NCBI GenBank assembly: GCA_963573305.1
Contig: OY754333.1
Span: forward strand, 21,697,013-21,761,012
DNA: 64,000 nucleotides
Reading direction: 5' to 3'
From: Pyrrhosoma nymphula
Taxonomy: Eukaryota > Arthropoda > Insecta > Odonata > Coenagrionidae
In this document: positions 1-12,610 of the stretch, piece by piece
Layout of the letters: every line of letters starts with the position of its first letter
Position numbering within the stretch: position 1 is the first letter of the stretch
Position numbers and translations under genes: made by a program
The notes under the pieces: model-generated
Database searches by the model: none
Told to the model about the DNA's origin: nothing
Seen by the model: only the letters and a program-made list of their open reading frames with translations

Positions 1-799
1 TGATATATTTTTTTCAATGGTAGTTATAAGCAGTAGGTACTAAACAAATTATTGTGCAAACACAACCTATGCCTTCTCTTTGATGGTATGATTTCAAAAA
101 ATTTTACTTGATTAGTTATTATAGAAATCCCCTTTATTTTATGTCTCTTTAAACTTATTCATTGGCTTAGTTTTTTATTTTTCTTAAATTTTCTGTGTGT
201 ATAATGTGCAATAATTTGCAACATTATTCATAACCTATTCTATGGTATGCATGTAGTATGGAATATAAGCGTAGTTTGCTAACTTTCTGCTCAGGATATT
301 CTTGTGACTCAATCTTGTTCTAGAGTTCTCTTTTTTGGTGCATAATGTCCTTTTTCTCATTGAAAAACAGTTGACTGCCCTAGTAGAGTAGGTAATAAAA
401 AAAATCAAGTTTTCAGATTTTTCAGGCTACACCCCAATTCAATGCCAAATGACTGGATAAACTCCTTGTCTAAAATATTAGTACAATAAGTCAACCAGGG
501 TCTGTGCCTCATGCAGTTTTTTTGCTTGAATACCCGATAGGGTGTTGAACCTTCCTTAGGCAAAGCATGTAAAATCATGCACTCAGTGAATTTTGACTAA
601 TTCTGTTTGGATGTGGTACATAAGGAAAATTGTGTAAATTGTTGATTCGGACCCAACTAAAAGCGACGATAAATATTTAAGCAAAAAAGAGAAGATTCAG
701 ATATATGAATATAACGTTAGCAAATCTGCAAAACCCAAAATTTTTAAAGGTTACATGCATAATTTTATTGTTTCTCGTCTCATTCACGTTAGGGAAATA
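1..799. other. Unassigned AT-rich DNA
   Basis: No gene or repeat structure recognised. Short reading frames here have no family resemblance. Confidence 0.5.
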
Positions 800-2382
800 C
801 AGTAAAACCCCGCTTTTACGTCCCCGGAATTTACGTTTTCCCGTGATTTACAACATTTTCTCCCTGTCCCAAAAATATTTGCATCATTATAATGTATTTT
901 CATCCAGCTATTTACACTTTCAAATCCCGCCAATAACGACATTTGAAGGCAAGAAAGATGGCGGCTGGCACACTTCAACTGGTGACTCTTCGAGCGTGAT
1001 TAATGTTAAATATGGATAAAATACATGCTTAAACATGATATATGAATGCTGATTTATTTGGTTTCCTTTAAAAACACAATTATTCGTTTAATGGTAACAC
1101 ATTACATCGATAGCATTGCTGAAAAGTATTTATGCCGGATATTGTAATGCTTGCGATCGGGATTCTCGAATTGGTACTAAGGAGCCACACCAGGGAATAG
1201 AATTCTCTTCCCTGTGCGTACTAGATGTTTAAACAATAAATTTAAATTTGTATCGGACGCCATAAATATATTTAATTAGATGTTATTTAGCCAACTACCA
1301 CTGTCATTGTGGCGAAAAGTTAAAACATATGTTAACTCTTGTTCTCATGCTTTTCAAGCTTGAGAGAGTTAACCCTTGTTCTCATGAAAGCGATCTTTTT
1401 CTTATTTCTCGTAACTCACACACTAATGCCGTTCATCTTGTGTTTTTAGGTTTTTAGTTACTTCACCTATAGTTTTATTTAATGAGCAATTACTTACAGA
1501 AATCGTGAGGAAACGTATTTTAAAATGGCAAACTAGCGTGCGAGATATTTGTTATCATTTGAAGAAAAAATCAACATTTTGCAAAGAGAATTGACTCTAA
1601 TACGGGCACTCGCGAGTCGCTGACCGAAGAACTTGATATACCAGGTTCAACGTGGAACAAAATTGTAAAAACCCCTAAATGTATAGAGAAAAGTGCTAAG
1701 CAATGCGGCCGTATTGGAAAAAGGCGTAAATTCATTAAATACTCCAAGTATGATGAGCTTGAAGAAATATTGAAGACATTGTTTCAATCTTCCCCCGAAA
1801 TAATAAATTTTTAATGTGGACGAGACAGGTCTTTTTTTTTAATAATGCCACACACAAGACCCTATAGACTTCAAAGGGGACCCTTGTAATGAGGCCAAGC
1901 TCAGCAAAGGTCGCCTTACTGTTTTATTATGAGCTAATCCAGATGGCAGTGTGAGACTGAAACTATTTTTTTTTGATAAGTCCAAAAATCCATGTTGCTT
2001 TAAAAACATTAAGAAAGACCTTGGCTACAACCTATGCAGCCAACACAAAGGTATGGATGACATAGACTATTGTTGAAGAAAAAATGTATGCCCTTGATAC
2101 AAAGATAAAATATGTAGGTAGACACCACCTCAAATCAAGTTAAGTTAAAATATGAGAATACTTTAATTTTTTGTTAACTTTTGTTTATTCATTTATTCAT
2201 GTCTATTTGGTGACCCATCAAATATTAAACATCACCTGTTAATTTAAATAAAATTATTTAACATTAGGCAATGATTTTGCTTCTATTTCCTACAAATTAT
2301 GATTTCCCTCGATTTACATTTTCCCGCGATTTACACTTTTTTCCTTCATCCCCGTCAAAAGTGTAAAAGAGAGGTTTTACTG
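800..2382 (+). mobile_element. Tigger/pogo-type DNA transposon, degenerate
   Basis: Inverted ends start CAGTAAAACCCCGCTTTTAC (left) and, on the other strand, CAGTAAAACCTCTCTTTTAC (right), flanked on both sides by the TA dinucleotide duplicated by this superfamily. The 1.58-kb interior holds a broken transposase with a CENP-B/Tigger-like DDE region. Family assignment rests on the ends, the TA target and the protein pieces together. Confidence 0.85.
1525..2130 (+). pseudogene. Tigger transposase remnant
   Basis: Recognisable pieces in shifting frames: an HTH-like stretch SLTEELDIPGSTWNKIVK near 1618, the first catalytic region NVDETG near 1815, then LSKGRLTVLL and ANPDGSVRLK near 1905-1960, KSKNPCCFKN near 1980 and ANTKVWMT near 2040. 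The order is that of CENP-B/Tigger DDE transposases. Several stops and frameshifts interrupt it, so it cannot be active. Confidence 0.8.
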
Positions 2383-2660
2383 TACGAAGAAAATTATTTC
2401 CTAAATATGCATTCCGTTCATATATAACCACAAAGTTGAACATCAAGCATATCACTTTTTCTTTGCTAAACTTGCTGTAGGAGTCCATAATTTTTGGATT
2501 AGAAAAAAAAATCAATATGAGACATGATGCCAATGCTCGAAATTACTTAAGAGTAATCTTTTCTCTTTGGAAAGCCATTCTGAATCTCTCATCATTCACC
2601 TCTACATAACTATCGGCAGGCATAAATGGAACTTGTAATGCCCTGTTTACAATACTAGTC

Positions 2661-2912
2661 GTCGTCGTTCAGGCAGAATTCACTTAGTCAAAAATCTTAC
2701 TTCTGAGTAATAGCGGTTTTAATGTTTCAAAAAACTCCTAAAATCAGTTTTACATTTTTATTTAATATTAACATGGTTGTAGCAAAAACACCAAAAACAT
2801 GTAAAAATTAAGTAATAATGCAAAACTGATTTTAGGAGTTGTTTGAAACATTAAAACCGCTATAACTCAGAAGTAAGATTTTTGACTTAGTGAATTCTGC
2901 CTGAACGACGAC
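2661..2912. mobile_element. Fold-back MITE with arms of about 92 bp
   Basis: The left arm begins GTCGTCGTTCAGGCAGAATT; the right arm is its near-perfect inverse complement ending at 2912. Arms are about 92 bp with a few mismatches, around an AT-rich centre of about 70 bp. No coding capacity. Confidence 0.8.
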
Positions 2913-3691
2913 GTAGTGTTGAATGATCGTAGCCTATAAAGTTAAATGAATAGCGTATAGGGTAGCTGACACAATTGAGGGCTTTAAATGTTACACAGCC
3001 TCGATGACTCTTGTTGTGGGTTGGGATTTGGTGGGTTAATTGTAAAGAAACTTTGTATTTCGTACCTTCCTGAGCAATGAATACATTTGAGTAAATTTTG
3101 GATGTTTACCTAAGTAGTACGCCGTTCATACATATGTAGTTGTAGTTGTGGGAAATCACTAATGGGCAAGCGTGTTGCTCAGCTACAACCGATACTATAC
3201 TATACAAGAAGCTATTTTTTGTGCCACATTACAATTCCTAATTCCATACCAGGGTGAGGAGAATACAATGCTTGGTATAACTGGGCTAAAGGTTTGAGCA
3301 AAATAAAGCAGGTGAGTCATAAGTTAACACAAAATGATTGCAAAATGGATAAATTTGAACTTGAAAATGGCTAGATTAGAAAAGTAAATATATTTTCGGT
3401 GGAGACAAAATTCTTCTATATTCAGCCACTCACTCTTAAATAAAAAACAAAAATTCGCGAAACTTGCAGCCCACTCAAAAAGTTCGTGACGTCATCAGAG
3501 ATCCGGTTCAGTTTGTAATTCGTTTTGCTCGCTGGAAAGCGAGGGAAGGGGAATGCTGCATAGCACCCAGCGTGATTGGACGGAGCAGCGAGTGACTACA
3601 AAATTTTTCATGTTGGTTCTATTATGTGCAAGGGTTAAGAACCCCAATTTTTTGCCGCCGATAATTCGAAAAGCAGGCGACGGATCACAAA
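2913..3691. other. Unassigned intergenic DNA
   Basis: No gene, RNA or repeat recognised. The part from 3,430 is richer in CpG (for example GTGACGTCATCAG) but no promoter could be argued. Confidence 0.4.
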
Positions 3692-4010
3692 ACGGAAAAA
3701 TACATCTCTCTTTATTTTTCAAACTCTATCAGAATTGGCATTTAAAAAAACTCTTGGCGAACAAGCCCATTGAAATGAAACAACTCAAAGCAGCTATTCA
3801 CGCATGCGCAGTCTGTATCGTCTTCAAATCCGTAGTAGAGTCTAATGAACAAATGAGAACAAAATAAAAAAATCGGAAAAATACGTGTCCCTTTAGTTTT
3901 CAAACTATAATTGGCTTTAAAAAACTCTTGGCGAACAAGCCCATTGAAATGAAACAACTCAAAGCAGCTATTCACACATGCGCAGTCCGTCTCGTCTTCA
4001 AATCTGTAGC
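3692..4010. repeat. Tandem duplication, unit about 175 bp
   Basis: Two adjacent copies share the block starting GGAAAAATAC and a later block ACAAGCCCATTGAAATGAAA (at 3761 and again at 3935). They differ by small substitutions and indels, so the duplication is not recent. Confidence 0.85.
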
Positions 4011-4011
4011 A

Positions 4012-4189
4012 CAGGGATTCCCAAACTATGTTCCGCGGAAGGCTAATGGGTGTTCCGAGTAACCAATAATGGCTTTATATTCTGCTACCTAAATGCAATG
4101 GTTTAATATATGCGAAGTCCACAAGGTGTTCCGTTAAAATTTCAGGATTTACGAAGTGTTCCATCGCAGGAAAAGTTTGGGAAACCCTG
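4012..4189. mobile_element. hAT-family MITE, 178 bp
   Basis: Inverted ends CAGGGATTCCCAAACT and AGTTTGGGAAACCCTG enclose a 178-bp non-coding element. It is flanked by a perfect 8-bp duplication, CTGTAGCA, at 4004-4011 and 4190-4197. The 8-bp target duplication and CAG-starting ends define hAT elements. It inserted at the edge of the second tandem unit. Confidence 0.93.
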
Positions 4190-4197
4190 CTGTAGCA

Positions 4198-5152
4198 GAT
4201 TACTTAGAATAAATGCGCATATTGCTTTTCCTTTGTTCGACTCACCTCGGAGCGGAGAGCCACCGATTATAGATTCCGATAGTTGGTTATTCCACTAATT
4301 TTAAATAGAAAGCACCGCAGCGTGATGAGCTGTATATTGCCGGTTATCGCCGTAAATCGAAAGCACCCGATGTCATCCTCCCGCGATTGTTATCGTCACA
4401 CCGGTTATGCTACGATGAACTGCAAACTTCCGCATACCTCAGGAATGTTTGCACGAGAGTTCGTTTAAATCGAATTGAGAACATTTGCTTTTAATCCCTT
4501 ACAGTTGGGGGATCCCTAGTCTCCCTTGGGCAGAAGGGATAAAAGGGTTATGTTAGAAGTAGGGCGCAGGAGTTCGGTGCCCTAGGCCAGCCCAGGGTAC
4601 CGTTACCACCTGGAGAAGAAGAATCCCCATATGGAAAAACCCAAAGAGTGGGAGATGTGTACAATCCCTTGTACTACAGCGATTCCTTGTGTCGTGTGAG
4701 CGGCAGGGATAAAAGGGTTAGGGAAAGAAAAGGCCGAGAAGGGTTATGTCATGCGTGGGTGGCCTTGCAGCGCAGATATGAGTGTGGCTTCAGTAGCTTT
4801 CGCAAGGCTTACGGGAGCAGTGCTTCTTCCTCGAAATTATTTGTAAAAAATTACTCAGTTGTATTGATAAATAAAGAAAAAAGTTATATTTAATGAAGTT
4901 ATCAATTAGGTAATTTGAACATAACGAAGAAATATTAAAAATAATTACTACCCGTCAAAATGGTAATGGTCCTTCTAGGTGGCCATACAACCCCGGCCCT
5001 TCTAGTGTTAACCGGTGGATCGCTCTAATAAAAATTGATAATACCCAACTTTTCTCCCGAGTTCTCATTTTATGATCATAATAATATTCTTTTTCACTTC
5101 AAAAGAGTCATGGATGGATGTGGTCCAATCATGTTTTTCTCGCTGCTTGCAG
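4198..5152. other. Unassigned DNA upstream of a candidate exon
   Basis: The motif GGGATAAAAGGGTTA occurs twice (about 4536 and 4707). No family recognised. If the exon at 5153 is real, this stretch would be its preceding intron. Confidence 0.4.
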
Positions 5153-5293
5153 TTGGACGTGAAGGAAGCCCCAGAGGTGCCCACGGAACATCCACAGTGG
5201 GACCTCTCTGAGGAGGAGGAAGAATTGGAGGGTGAGGGTAGTGGTTTGTCCGAGTTCACGACAGACGAGGACGTGGAAGAAGAACATGAATAA
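5153..5293 (+). CDS. Candidate terminal exon of an unknown acidic protein
   Basis: A strong acceptor (TTTTTCTCGCTGCTTGCAG) is followed by an open 46-codon frame ending TAA. The peptide starts LDVKEAPEVPTEHPQWDLSE and is very acidic (runs of Glu, ending TTDEDVEEEHE). Base composition is more GC-rich and codon-like than the surroundings. I do not recognise the protein. No upstream partner exon was found in the window. It could be the 3' end of a neighbouring plus-strand gene, convergent with the ABCC gene, or a chance open frame. Confidence 0.4.
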   Translation: MDVKEAPEVPTEHPQWDLSEEEEELEGEGSGLSEFTTDEDVEEEHE

Positions 5294-7896
5294 TGAAGAC
5301 GACGCGAAGTTGTTGTGGCAGTTTGCAGAGAGAGTATGTTGCGTGAGTTTTGTGAATAATGCCGTATTATTGGGACTCATCGAGCACAAAGTCAATTGTG
5401 CATCATTTTTTTAGGGTTTCAATGCCTTCCCCTTGTAGAGGATGGCCAATCGAGGGACGGCAGACTGTTGGGAGTGAAATGAAAATTTTGTTTCTTGGTG
5501 AGAGAGCCATCACAGCAACATTGGAAGGTAGCTTGACTCCTGGTCGAAAACAAGCTGTGGATATGAACTAAGTGAAATCATTCCAATCTCATCAATATGT
5601 TGACACAATACATCCTGTCATTATAATTATATACATATATTTTGTATGTGAGGCGTATTTTTTGAAATTTGGTCTTCAAAATATGAGCTCATAAAATTAT
5701 ACTTAAGCAGTTCATTGAATGCAAAGTGGACTGAATGTTTTACCTTTGAATTAAATTTTTCCTGTCTAAATGGGGTGGATTCATTACATGCCTACCATAT
5801 TTTTTGGCTTACCAGATGCATGGGTATGTAAGATGTTTCCAAGTTTAAGCTGCATATTTCGGGAAAAATAAATAACCCCTCTATTTCCCTCCAATTTTTT
5901 TTACAGTGAACTTGAAAAGTGTTCTTTTACTGCATGATCTAAATAAGTATGATGATATGGTGTGATGTGGGATGCCATCGGGGATTTCTTTTTTGTCTAA
6001 TTTTTAGATTCTTATCGTTGAAATTTCAACTAAATTTTCTGCAATAAAAGAAGACTTAAATAGTATTGCCATTATGAAAGAAGAACTCTTTGCAATTCTG
6101 CACTGACAATGAAAAGATTTCGGTTGTCATGTATAACTTCTACCACATCTGTCCTGAGGCAACTCAATTAATTGCTGCCATTGTTTGTAACTATTGATAA
6201 TTTTTGGACTTATATTTCAAAATTTCAATCTAAATTAACATTAGTTCGAATTGCAACAGTAAGTGACGAAAGATTGTTCATCAATAGCCCCGATGGTGAT
6301 AGGAAAGTCTCCTTACGAAACGTTGGCCAGAATGAAGAACTTAACCCAGTATGAACCCATGAAAAGTTCACTATTCAGTGGCTAGTTTTAGGAATTCAGT
6401 TAACCTAGAGTTGCCATATGTCTCCTGAAAAAGTGGGATAGTCCTGAACTTTCTTATGCACATACATACTACCCTGTGAGCCAACCCAGAGGCATGCGGC
6501 AGGGGGGGTTCAGAACACCAGTCAGGGAAAGGGGGGGGGGAGGATTAGGGAAAAGGAGGGGGTCAGAGGATGGAGGTGAATGAAGTGTTAACCCCTTTCA
6601 AGGGGTGGGCGTCTAAAGATGCACAATTCTTATTTTGTCACTCGTATCAGTTCAGGAGATATTCTGCGCGGGGATAAAATTATATTCCCTATCCCTTACT
6701 GAAACACACCTGATTGAAGTTGTTTAAGTAACCTAAGCCTATTGTGTAGCTTCCGAGTCTGAAATGAATTCCAACCTAATCCATCCATCAACTGTGTGAC
6801 ACTTTCTACATACTCATAGCAGTTTTTAAAAACAAAGGGTGTGGCATTCAATTGCATTTTACATATTTACGTCACGAATTACATTTTTCTGTGCAGGGTC
6901 CCAAATACGTGCAGAGTATTCAAGATCCAGAGCACAGTAGCATCTCTCGTTCAATTTTTCATCAGACAACCCTCCTGCTATTCGCTTGTTAATGAATAAC
7001 TTGGCCTAATAAAAAAAGGTGTTCTGACTGATATTAATATTCTATATCTTATCTGTTTTTCGACTTCAATTTTAATTTGCATGGTGAAAGTTTTCATAAG
7101 GGTTTGGTAGGATATTCAAATCACGACCATTTGACGATTTTGATTTCATTGCAAATCTTCACCACTTAGCAAATTATAAATACACATAAATAAACACATC
7201 TTTAACACTTAAATGAAATTGTAATTTCTTGATGCTCTGAATTTTAACCTCACCCTCATGGCAACCCTAAGTTAACTAGCACTCTGTCATCAAGTGCTCA
7301 TTTTTTGTTGTCTTTAGGCCAAATCCTACCTTCAGGCTAACTGCTTGAGACTTTGGATGATTTTCTATTGATTTCTGTAAGGAAAACATGCATCTTCTAA
7401 GCTGGAAAATATGGTGAACACTACGGCCATCTTCAATTTTATTTAAGCAAATGTGTAAGGTCACAGTGTTCTATTTCTGTGAAAAAAACCTCTTGTTTTA
7501 TTTTATATTTTTTAAAGTGGTTTCAGCCTTGTGTGTGCCAGTGACTGTGTATTTTTAGTCATCCTTTATTTAAACTCCTGGATTTTTCATTTTGTGTTCA
7601 ACACGATTTTTCAGCAAGATTTTAATTGGGTTTTCTGGTAACTGGCATGCATTGTAATTAGCATTGTGCAAGACATGGAAATTTGGGCTTAATATGTGGG
7701 AAAAAACAACTGAGTAACATTTTTTAAAATTCCAGTGAGTGTTTTCATTTAGTGAACTAACGTGGTTGGCATTGATTACTCTTAGAGAACACATGCAGGT
7801 GGGCAGAGACATTCCAATGAGAGATAGGTGGGAAATGAAGTATGAATTGTCAGAAGTTATGTAAGATCTGGTGTTTTCCCAGTGAATTACAAATTA
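5294..7896. other. Unassigned DNA, possible 3' UTR at its start
   Basis: No gene recognised. AATAAA-like sites occur near 5868 and 6042. A G-rich low-complexity patch lies at 6495-6560. Confidence 0.4.
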
Positions 7897-7978
7897 TAGG
7901 TTTTCTCGGGATTCACACCGGGTTACGCAATGGGATGCAGCCATTTACCTAACCCGGTGTGAACCCCAAGAAAACCTA
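7897..7978. repeat. Short hairpin, 29-bp arms
   Basis: The arms (7897-7925 and 7950-7978; TAGGTTTTCTCGGGATTCAC and its inverse) differ at two positions, both transitions that would still pair as G-U in RNA. The loop is 24 nt. This may be the fold-back end of a retroelement; family unknown. Confidence 0.75.
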
Positions 7979-9207
7979 ACACAAGTACTGAGAAGTTCTT
8001 AAGTATGTACTGTACTTTCCAGTTTATAACCTGCATGGAGGCATCCTGGATTAGGCCATTATTATTATGATCTAGGAAACTATTTTTCTGACTTCCCGAC
8101 CAACTCATCTTGGGATTCAGAGATGAGGTATGGTGAAAATTCCAGGGGAGTGGCAGGAAAGGAATTTGTTATGAAAACATTTGCTCAGAATGTGTATCCT
8201 TTTCAATTCAAGGATTTTTTACTTCTATAAACATTTCCCTTTTAAATTACTTCCACACCTTACAGCCCAAAAATATTAGTCTTGCACATTCCTAATTAAA
8301 GCTGTCACTCCTCAAAGATGGTATTTTTCAGTGGTGTGCCAAGAAATTTACAAACGAGCAGGGATATGGGTAAAAACAAAGTGTCAATTATATTTAGTGG
8401 AAGATGCATGTAATGTATTTACTCATGTGATGAGATATTACCTCATTTCCCAGAGATTTATTTCAAAATGAACGTTCATATGTTTTGATTTAACATATCG
8501 CTCATTGTCTGCTATAATTCCTTAAAGCCTGACATTGTGTTAGTTTTTGGCCACACTCTTACTATGGCATCTCTCATGTTCAGGTGATGTGGTGTAATGA
8601 GTGGAATTGGTAGATTTTGGCCAAAAATTGGTATGATGTGTCCTGTAAAATAGCACATTTGTTTCTTTTCGTTAGTTGCCGGTTCCTTAGCTGCATTTTT
8701 AGTTTTTTTTGTATTAGAGCTTTTTTGAATTATGTGGTACATAATTTGGAAAAAGTTAGTTGTTCTGAAGCGAAATAGTTGGGTTTATCCTCAGCGACAG
8801 TGGCTTATCTAGCACAACCACCTCTCCTGTGAGTCTCATTGTGGATGAGATGAGAACAACTATGTAGTTCGGAAAAACTCCTGCTGGAATTGGCCTTTGA
8901 ACTAAGACGGTTTAGTGGTGTTACTGGGTAATGAACCTGACCACCAATTGGGAGATTCGGTTTCGGGTACTGGTAGAGTCAAATTATTTTTTTAATGGTG
9001 CATTTCATTCCTTTGGTGTATGTTTTTAATCTCATTTAATTCATCCTCCTCCTCTGTGTCCTCAAGTTGATATGATAACAAAATCATACCTTTACAGGCT
9101 ATTTTTTTTTCAAAAATTGAAGAAATTGCATAGTATTCTATGCGAGATGGGTGAAATTGGGAAAAAAACTATTTTCTTTCACACTTCACTTTATTTCATA
9201 TTTCTTC

Positions 9208-9280
9208 TTTCTTTTGTCAAAGACTTGTTGCCAACAAAGGTAAAAAACCTTTGTTGGCAACAAGTCTTTGACAAAAGAAA
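9208..9280. repeat. Perfect hairpin, 34-bp arms
   Basis: The arm 9208-9241 is the exact inverse complement of 9247-9280, with a 5-A loop. The arm contains GACTTGTTGCCAACAAAGG. No mismatch is seen, unlike other inverted repeats nearby, so it is either recent, selected or an assembly artefact. Confidence 0.9.
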
Positions 9281-10734
9281 CTTTGCACTTAGCCTTTGCA
9301 CTCTTTTGACACTTAGCTGTGAGTGTTCTTATAGTTATGTATAATGCCTGGGTGCTGTGCAGATAACCCAGTCAAATTAGCAGCATAATGACATAATCAA
9401 GACATTTCATTCTTTACCGGCAATTTTTATGTACTCTATGTACACATTTCCTTGGAATTTCATACTATACCTGCTTTTGATGGATTGTCAGTAACATTAT
9501 TAAGACCCATTAATAAATGAACTAAGAGTTTTGGCTGAGGTCCTGGATTATCTAAGGGTATTTTTCAGGAATTAAGGGAATGGGTCAGCAAATTTTGAGC
9601 AATTAGTGTAAGGAGATTTTTTGTCATTGGGTTTTGAGGTAAAAAAGTTCTCTGGGTACATGAGTAAATATGATACCTATTAAGGCAAAGATAGAGATTT
9701 TAAAATCTATTCATTCTTCCTATTACTCACCACTGTTAACTGATATTGCTTTGCAAAAAAACTTGTTTTGTTGGTTTTTTTTATGTTTTTCTGTGTCTTT
9801 GTTTCAATACCAATGTCATGTATGATTTATTTTACTGAACTGTCAAGCCAAGAAGACACAAGACAAGTGATTGAGACGTGAAATGTTCTGCTAGATTAAC
9901 AGCATGGTCAAGGTTTTAAAATTATTTTTGTTGAAATTTAAAGCCAGGACCCTAGAACAGGACTGTGGATCTTGCAGAATGAAAAGTCAATGATTAATAA
10001 GTGCTGCTGTAGAGCATCTTGATCCCAGATGTAATAATTTGGAAAGGCATGTTGATTAACCCCAGTTTTTATAATTATTCGTCATTGGTATTTATTTTTT
10101 GTTATTCTTGTCTATTTTAATATAAATATGATTTGTAAACAAATGAATGATTTCTTGAATAATTCCTCAAAATTGCACTTTTTTAAATGAGTAATGTATT
10201 TAACTTTCAGTCTCTCCATAATTTAATGTGAAATGAAAAGATAAAACTACCTTCCTTTGGCAAAACTAAAAAAAATAATCCTTGGGTACCCAAAAATGAA
10301 AATTTATGGCTGTATGTGTATGTTTCAGCTCTTATTCATTGGGACAGTGGAAAAATATTGATGCACTCATGAGTCTCATCTCATGCAGTCATCTTTTTCC
10401 TCTTCATGGTCTGTTTGGTATTCTACCAATTGATTTTTAGGACTCAAGATAGGTCATGCTTATATTTACTTAATTGCGCTGTCATCTCTTAACTGTTTAT
10501 TGGCAACATATTTTCACACTTACTCTCTCCTTAGTGCTTATGCACACCATTCCCTCATCCAAAATTTAAATTCTCTTCGATGCTTGTCTAACATTGGTCC
10601 TGCCATCACACTCTTTAACATCCCCTCGCCTCTGAGTATATCTTCCATTTTTACCGTCAGCTCTGAATCTCTGACTCTTAACTTTATAAAAATAAATATA
10701 TTTACTCCTCCCACAAGTATTATGTTATGTTAAG
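9281..10734. other. Unassigned AT-rich DNA
   Basis: No gene or repeat recognised. Confidence 0.4.
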
Positions 10735-12610
10735 TAAATGTTAACATTAAAAGGTTGAGTTGGCTATGAAGAAAAAATACTTATGTTTATAGTGAAATAG
10801 TCTTGTGTACAAGGTTACTCATCAGTATAAAAAACCTGTCGCTAAATTCCTCAAAATGTGGCTCAGGGCTGATTCCCATATCTTTTACACGTACTTACTA
10901 ATCCTTTTCCCTTATACTTAATATGACTCAATTTTTATTGTTAATTTATCGCGTACGACGAAAAAAATTAATGGTGAAAGATCTAAAACTATCAAAATTT
11001 GGTACACAATTTTGCTCAAAAGCAAAAAGGGAAAACGTGAAAATTTTTCGTACTTGGACAGTTAAATAAATATCTCGTCCTGAGAATTTCTCGAGCTTGC
11101 GAGACTGAAAATAACAACAAATCTTAAATGAATCCTTAAAAGAAAAGTGTTTTTTCAATATTAATAGGAAGAGCTTATATGATATGCGTACAAACTTTGT
11201 TTTGGTAAAAAGTGGAACGTAGACTAATTTTGTAACTTTTTAACACTACCTATTCAATTTTAATCAAAACTGCCAGTAAGACTGTTTTTTGGATGATTAT
11301 CAAAATCCAGCTCTGGGTATTTTTACATAGCTCCTCCGAGGTCATGAGTTGAGAATAGTGGCGGTGAAACTTGGTGGCAATCGCCTGCGTGACGTCAAGG
11401 CGGGGGAGTCTCGAGTGGAAAGGGTCGGAGGGGAGATGAGAAAGCTCATGGTCGGCAATGCTGCCAACATACCTGCGCGAGAGGGCGGGAAAGTGCCAGC
11501 AGCGCGTTTTAACAACAATGTTTACGATCCAAACAAAGGTGAATCAAAATACGCAGATACTCTACGCAACATTGAGGTAGATGGAGGCTATGGTGGCCAA
11601 TGCTTAAAAGGAGGTTCCGCCGTCACTGACAATGAGTGAGTCAAAACAAATACTTAATTCCAAATTTTTATTTGGTTTAAAATTTCTGCTTTCGGTGATG
11701 ATCTTCGTTGCCTTTTTAAAACCTAAGTTAAGGTGCAAAATATGCAGATTATTCCTCGAATAAATTTTAAATGAGCACTTTTTTCCAGCCACAGGAGCCG
11801 ACTGCAGCGCCATTTCCGTGAAATTACCGCATTTTGACTTCATTTACGTCAGTAATTCGCTAATAACTAAAAGAAATAAGGTGGTAAGGTTCCTATATTT
11901 TATTTTTATTCAATTTTTTGGGATTTTCCCTTCTTAAACGCAGTTTTTCGCGAAAATGGCATTTATATTATATGGAAAAATACAATTTCCTCCGTTTTCC
12001 TCCCAGTCTCCCATTTAGCACAATGTAATTTCATGTTCGATTTGCGAAAAAAGTAGTTTGGAAAGGTATACTATTTCTGTGTATCACAGATAGTGGACAC
12101 GTTTTTCTATAAGTGGCGAGAATATTAATGGAATGACATTCAATTCATTTTCCGGTGGAACCACCTTAAAGCAGCGACGTTGGCGGGACGGTTCGCCATC
12201 TTTGTCCTCCTCGATTTGCCTCAGCGCTTACGGGCTAACGCACTAATTTTGCAGTTTTACGATGTTTTGCTACGACTACTCACTGGAAATCAGCATGGAT
12301 TTACTTCTAGGAAAAGTATTCTTCATCTATTTTTTATTTCCATAAATTGATGAAAATTCGTATTTACAGCGAAAAAACATAGTAAATTGAGTAGAATCAA
12401 TAGCCCCAAGTAACTAGTATATGCTTCAAGGCTTAACCTCCCTCAATTGTCAACAGAAAGTAGGCATTCTTGCTTAATATCCGTTAATGTGTTAACTCCT
12501 CCGTCCTATCCAAAGGCACGCAAGGGAAGAGCAGGGGGGAGCAATATGGCGGATATTTCAGTTACCAGGTTACAGTTTGATGACATCTCTCCGTCTCTAT
12601 CTACCACAAC
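10735..12610 (+). repeat. 1.7-1.9 kb dispersed repeat, copy 1
   Basis: Nearly the same sequence recurs in direct orientation at 26121-27864 (few differences by eye) and, shortened, at 36127-36620. The match to copy 2 runs 10735-12443; copy 3 shows that the family continues to about 12610. It has no long reading frame. Landmarks are the 5' block TTAACATTAAAAGGTT, a GC-rich middle (GCCTGCGTGACGTCAAGGCG) and a 3' block with GCAATATGGCGGATATTTC. Family unknown; probably a non-autonomous mobile element. Confidence 0.85.

Noticed and set aside
705..1019. 104-codon plus-strand frame
   Set aside because: It overlaps the Tigger left end and has no resemblance to a protein family.
3692..4010. Direct repeats as a CRISPR-like array
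   Set aside because: Only two long adjacent copies without spacers, in a eukaryotic context.
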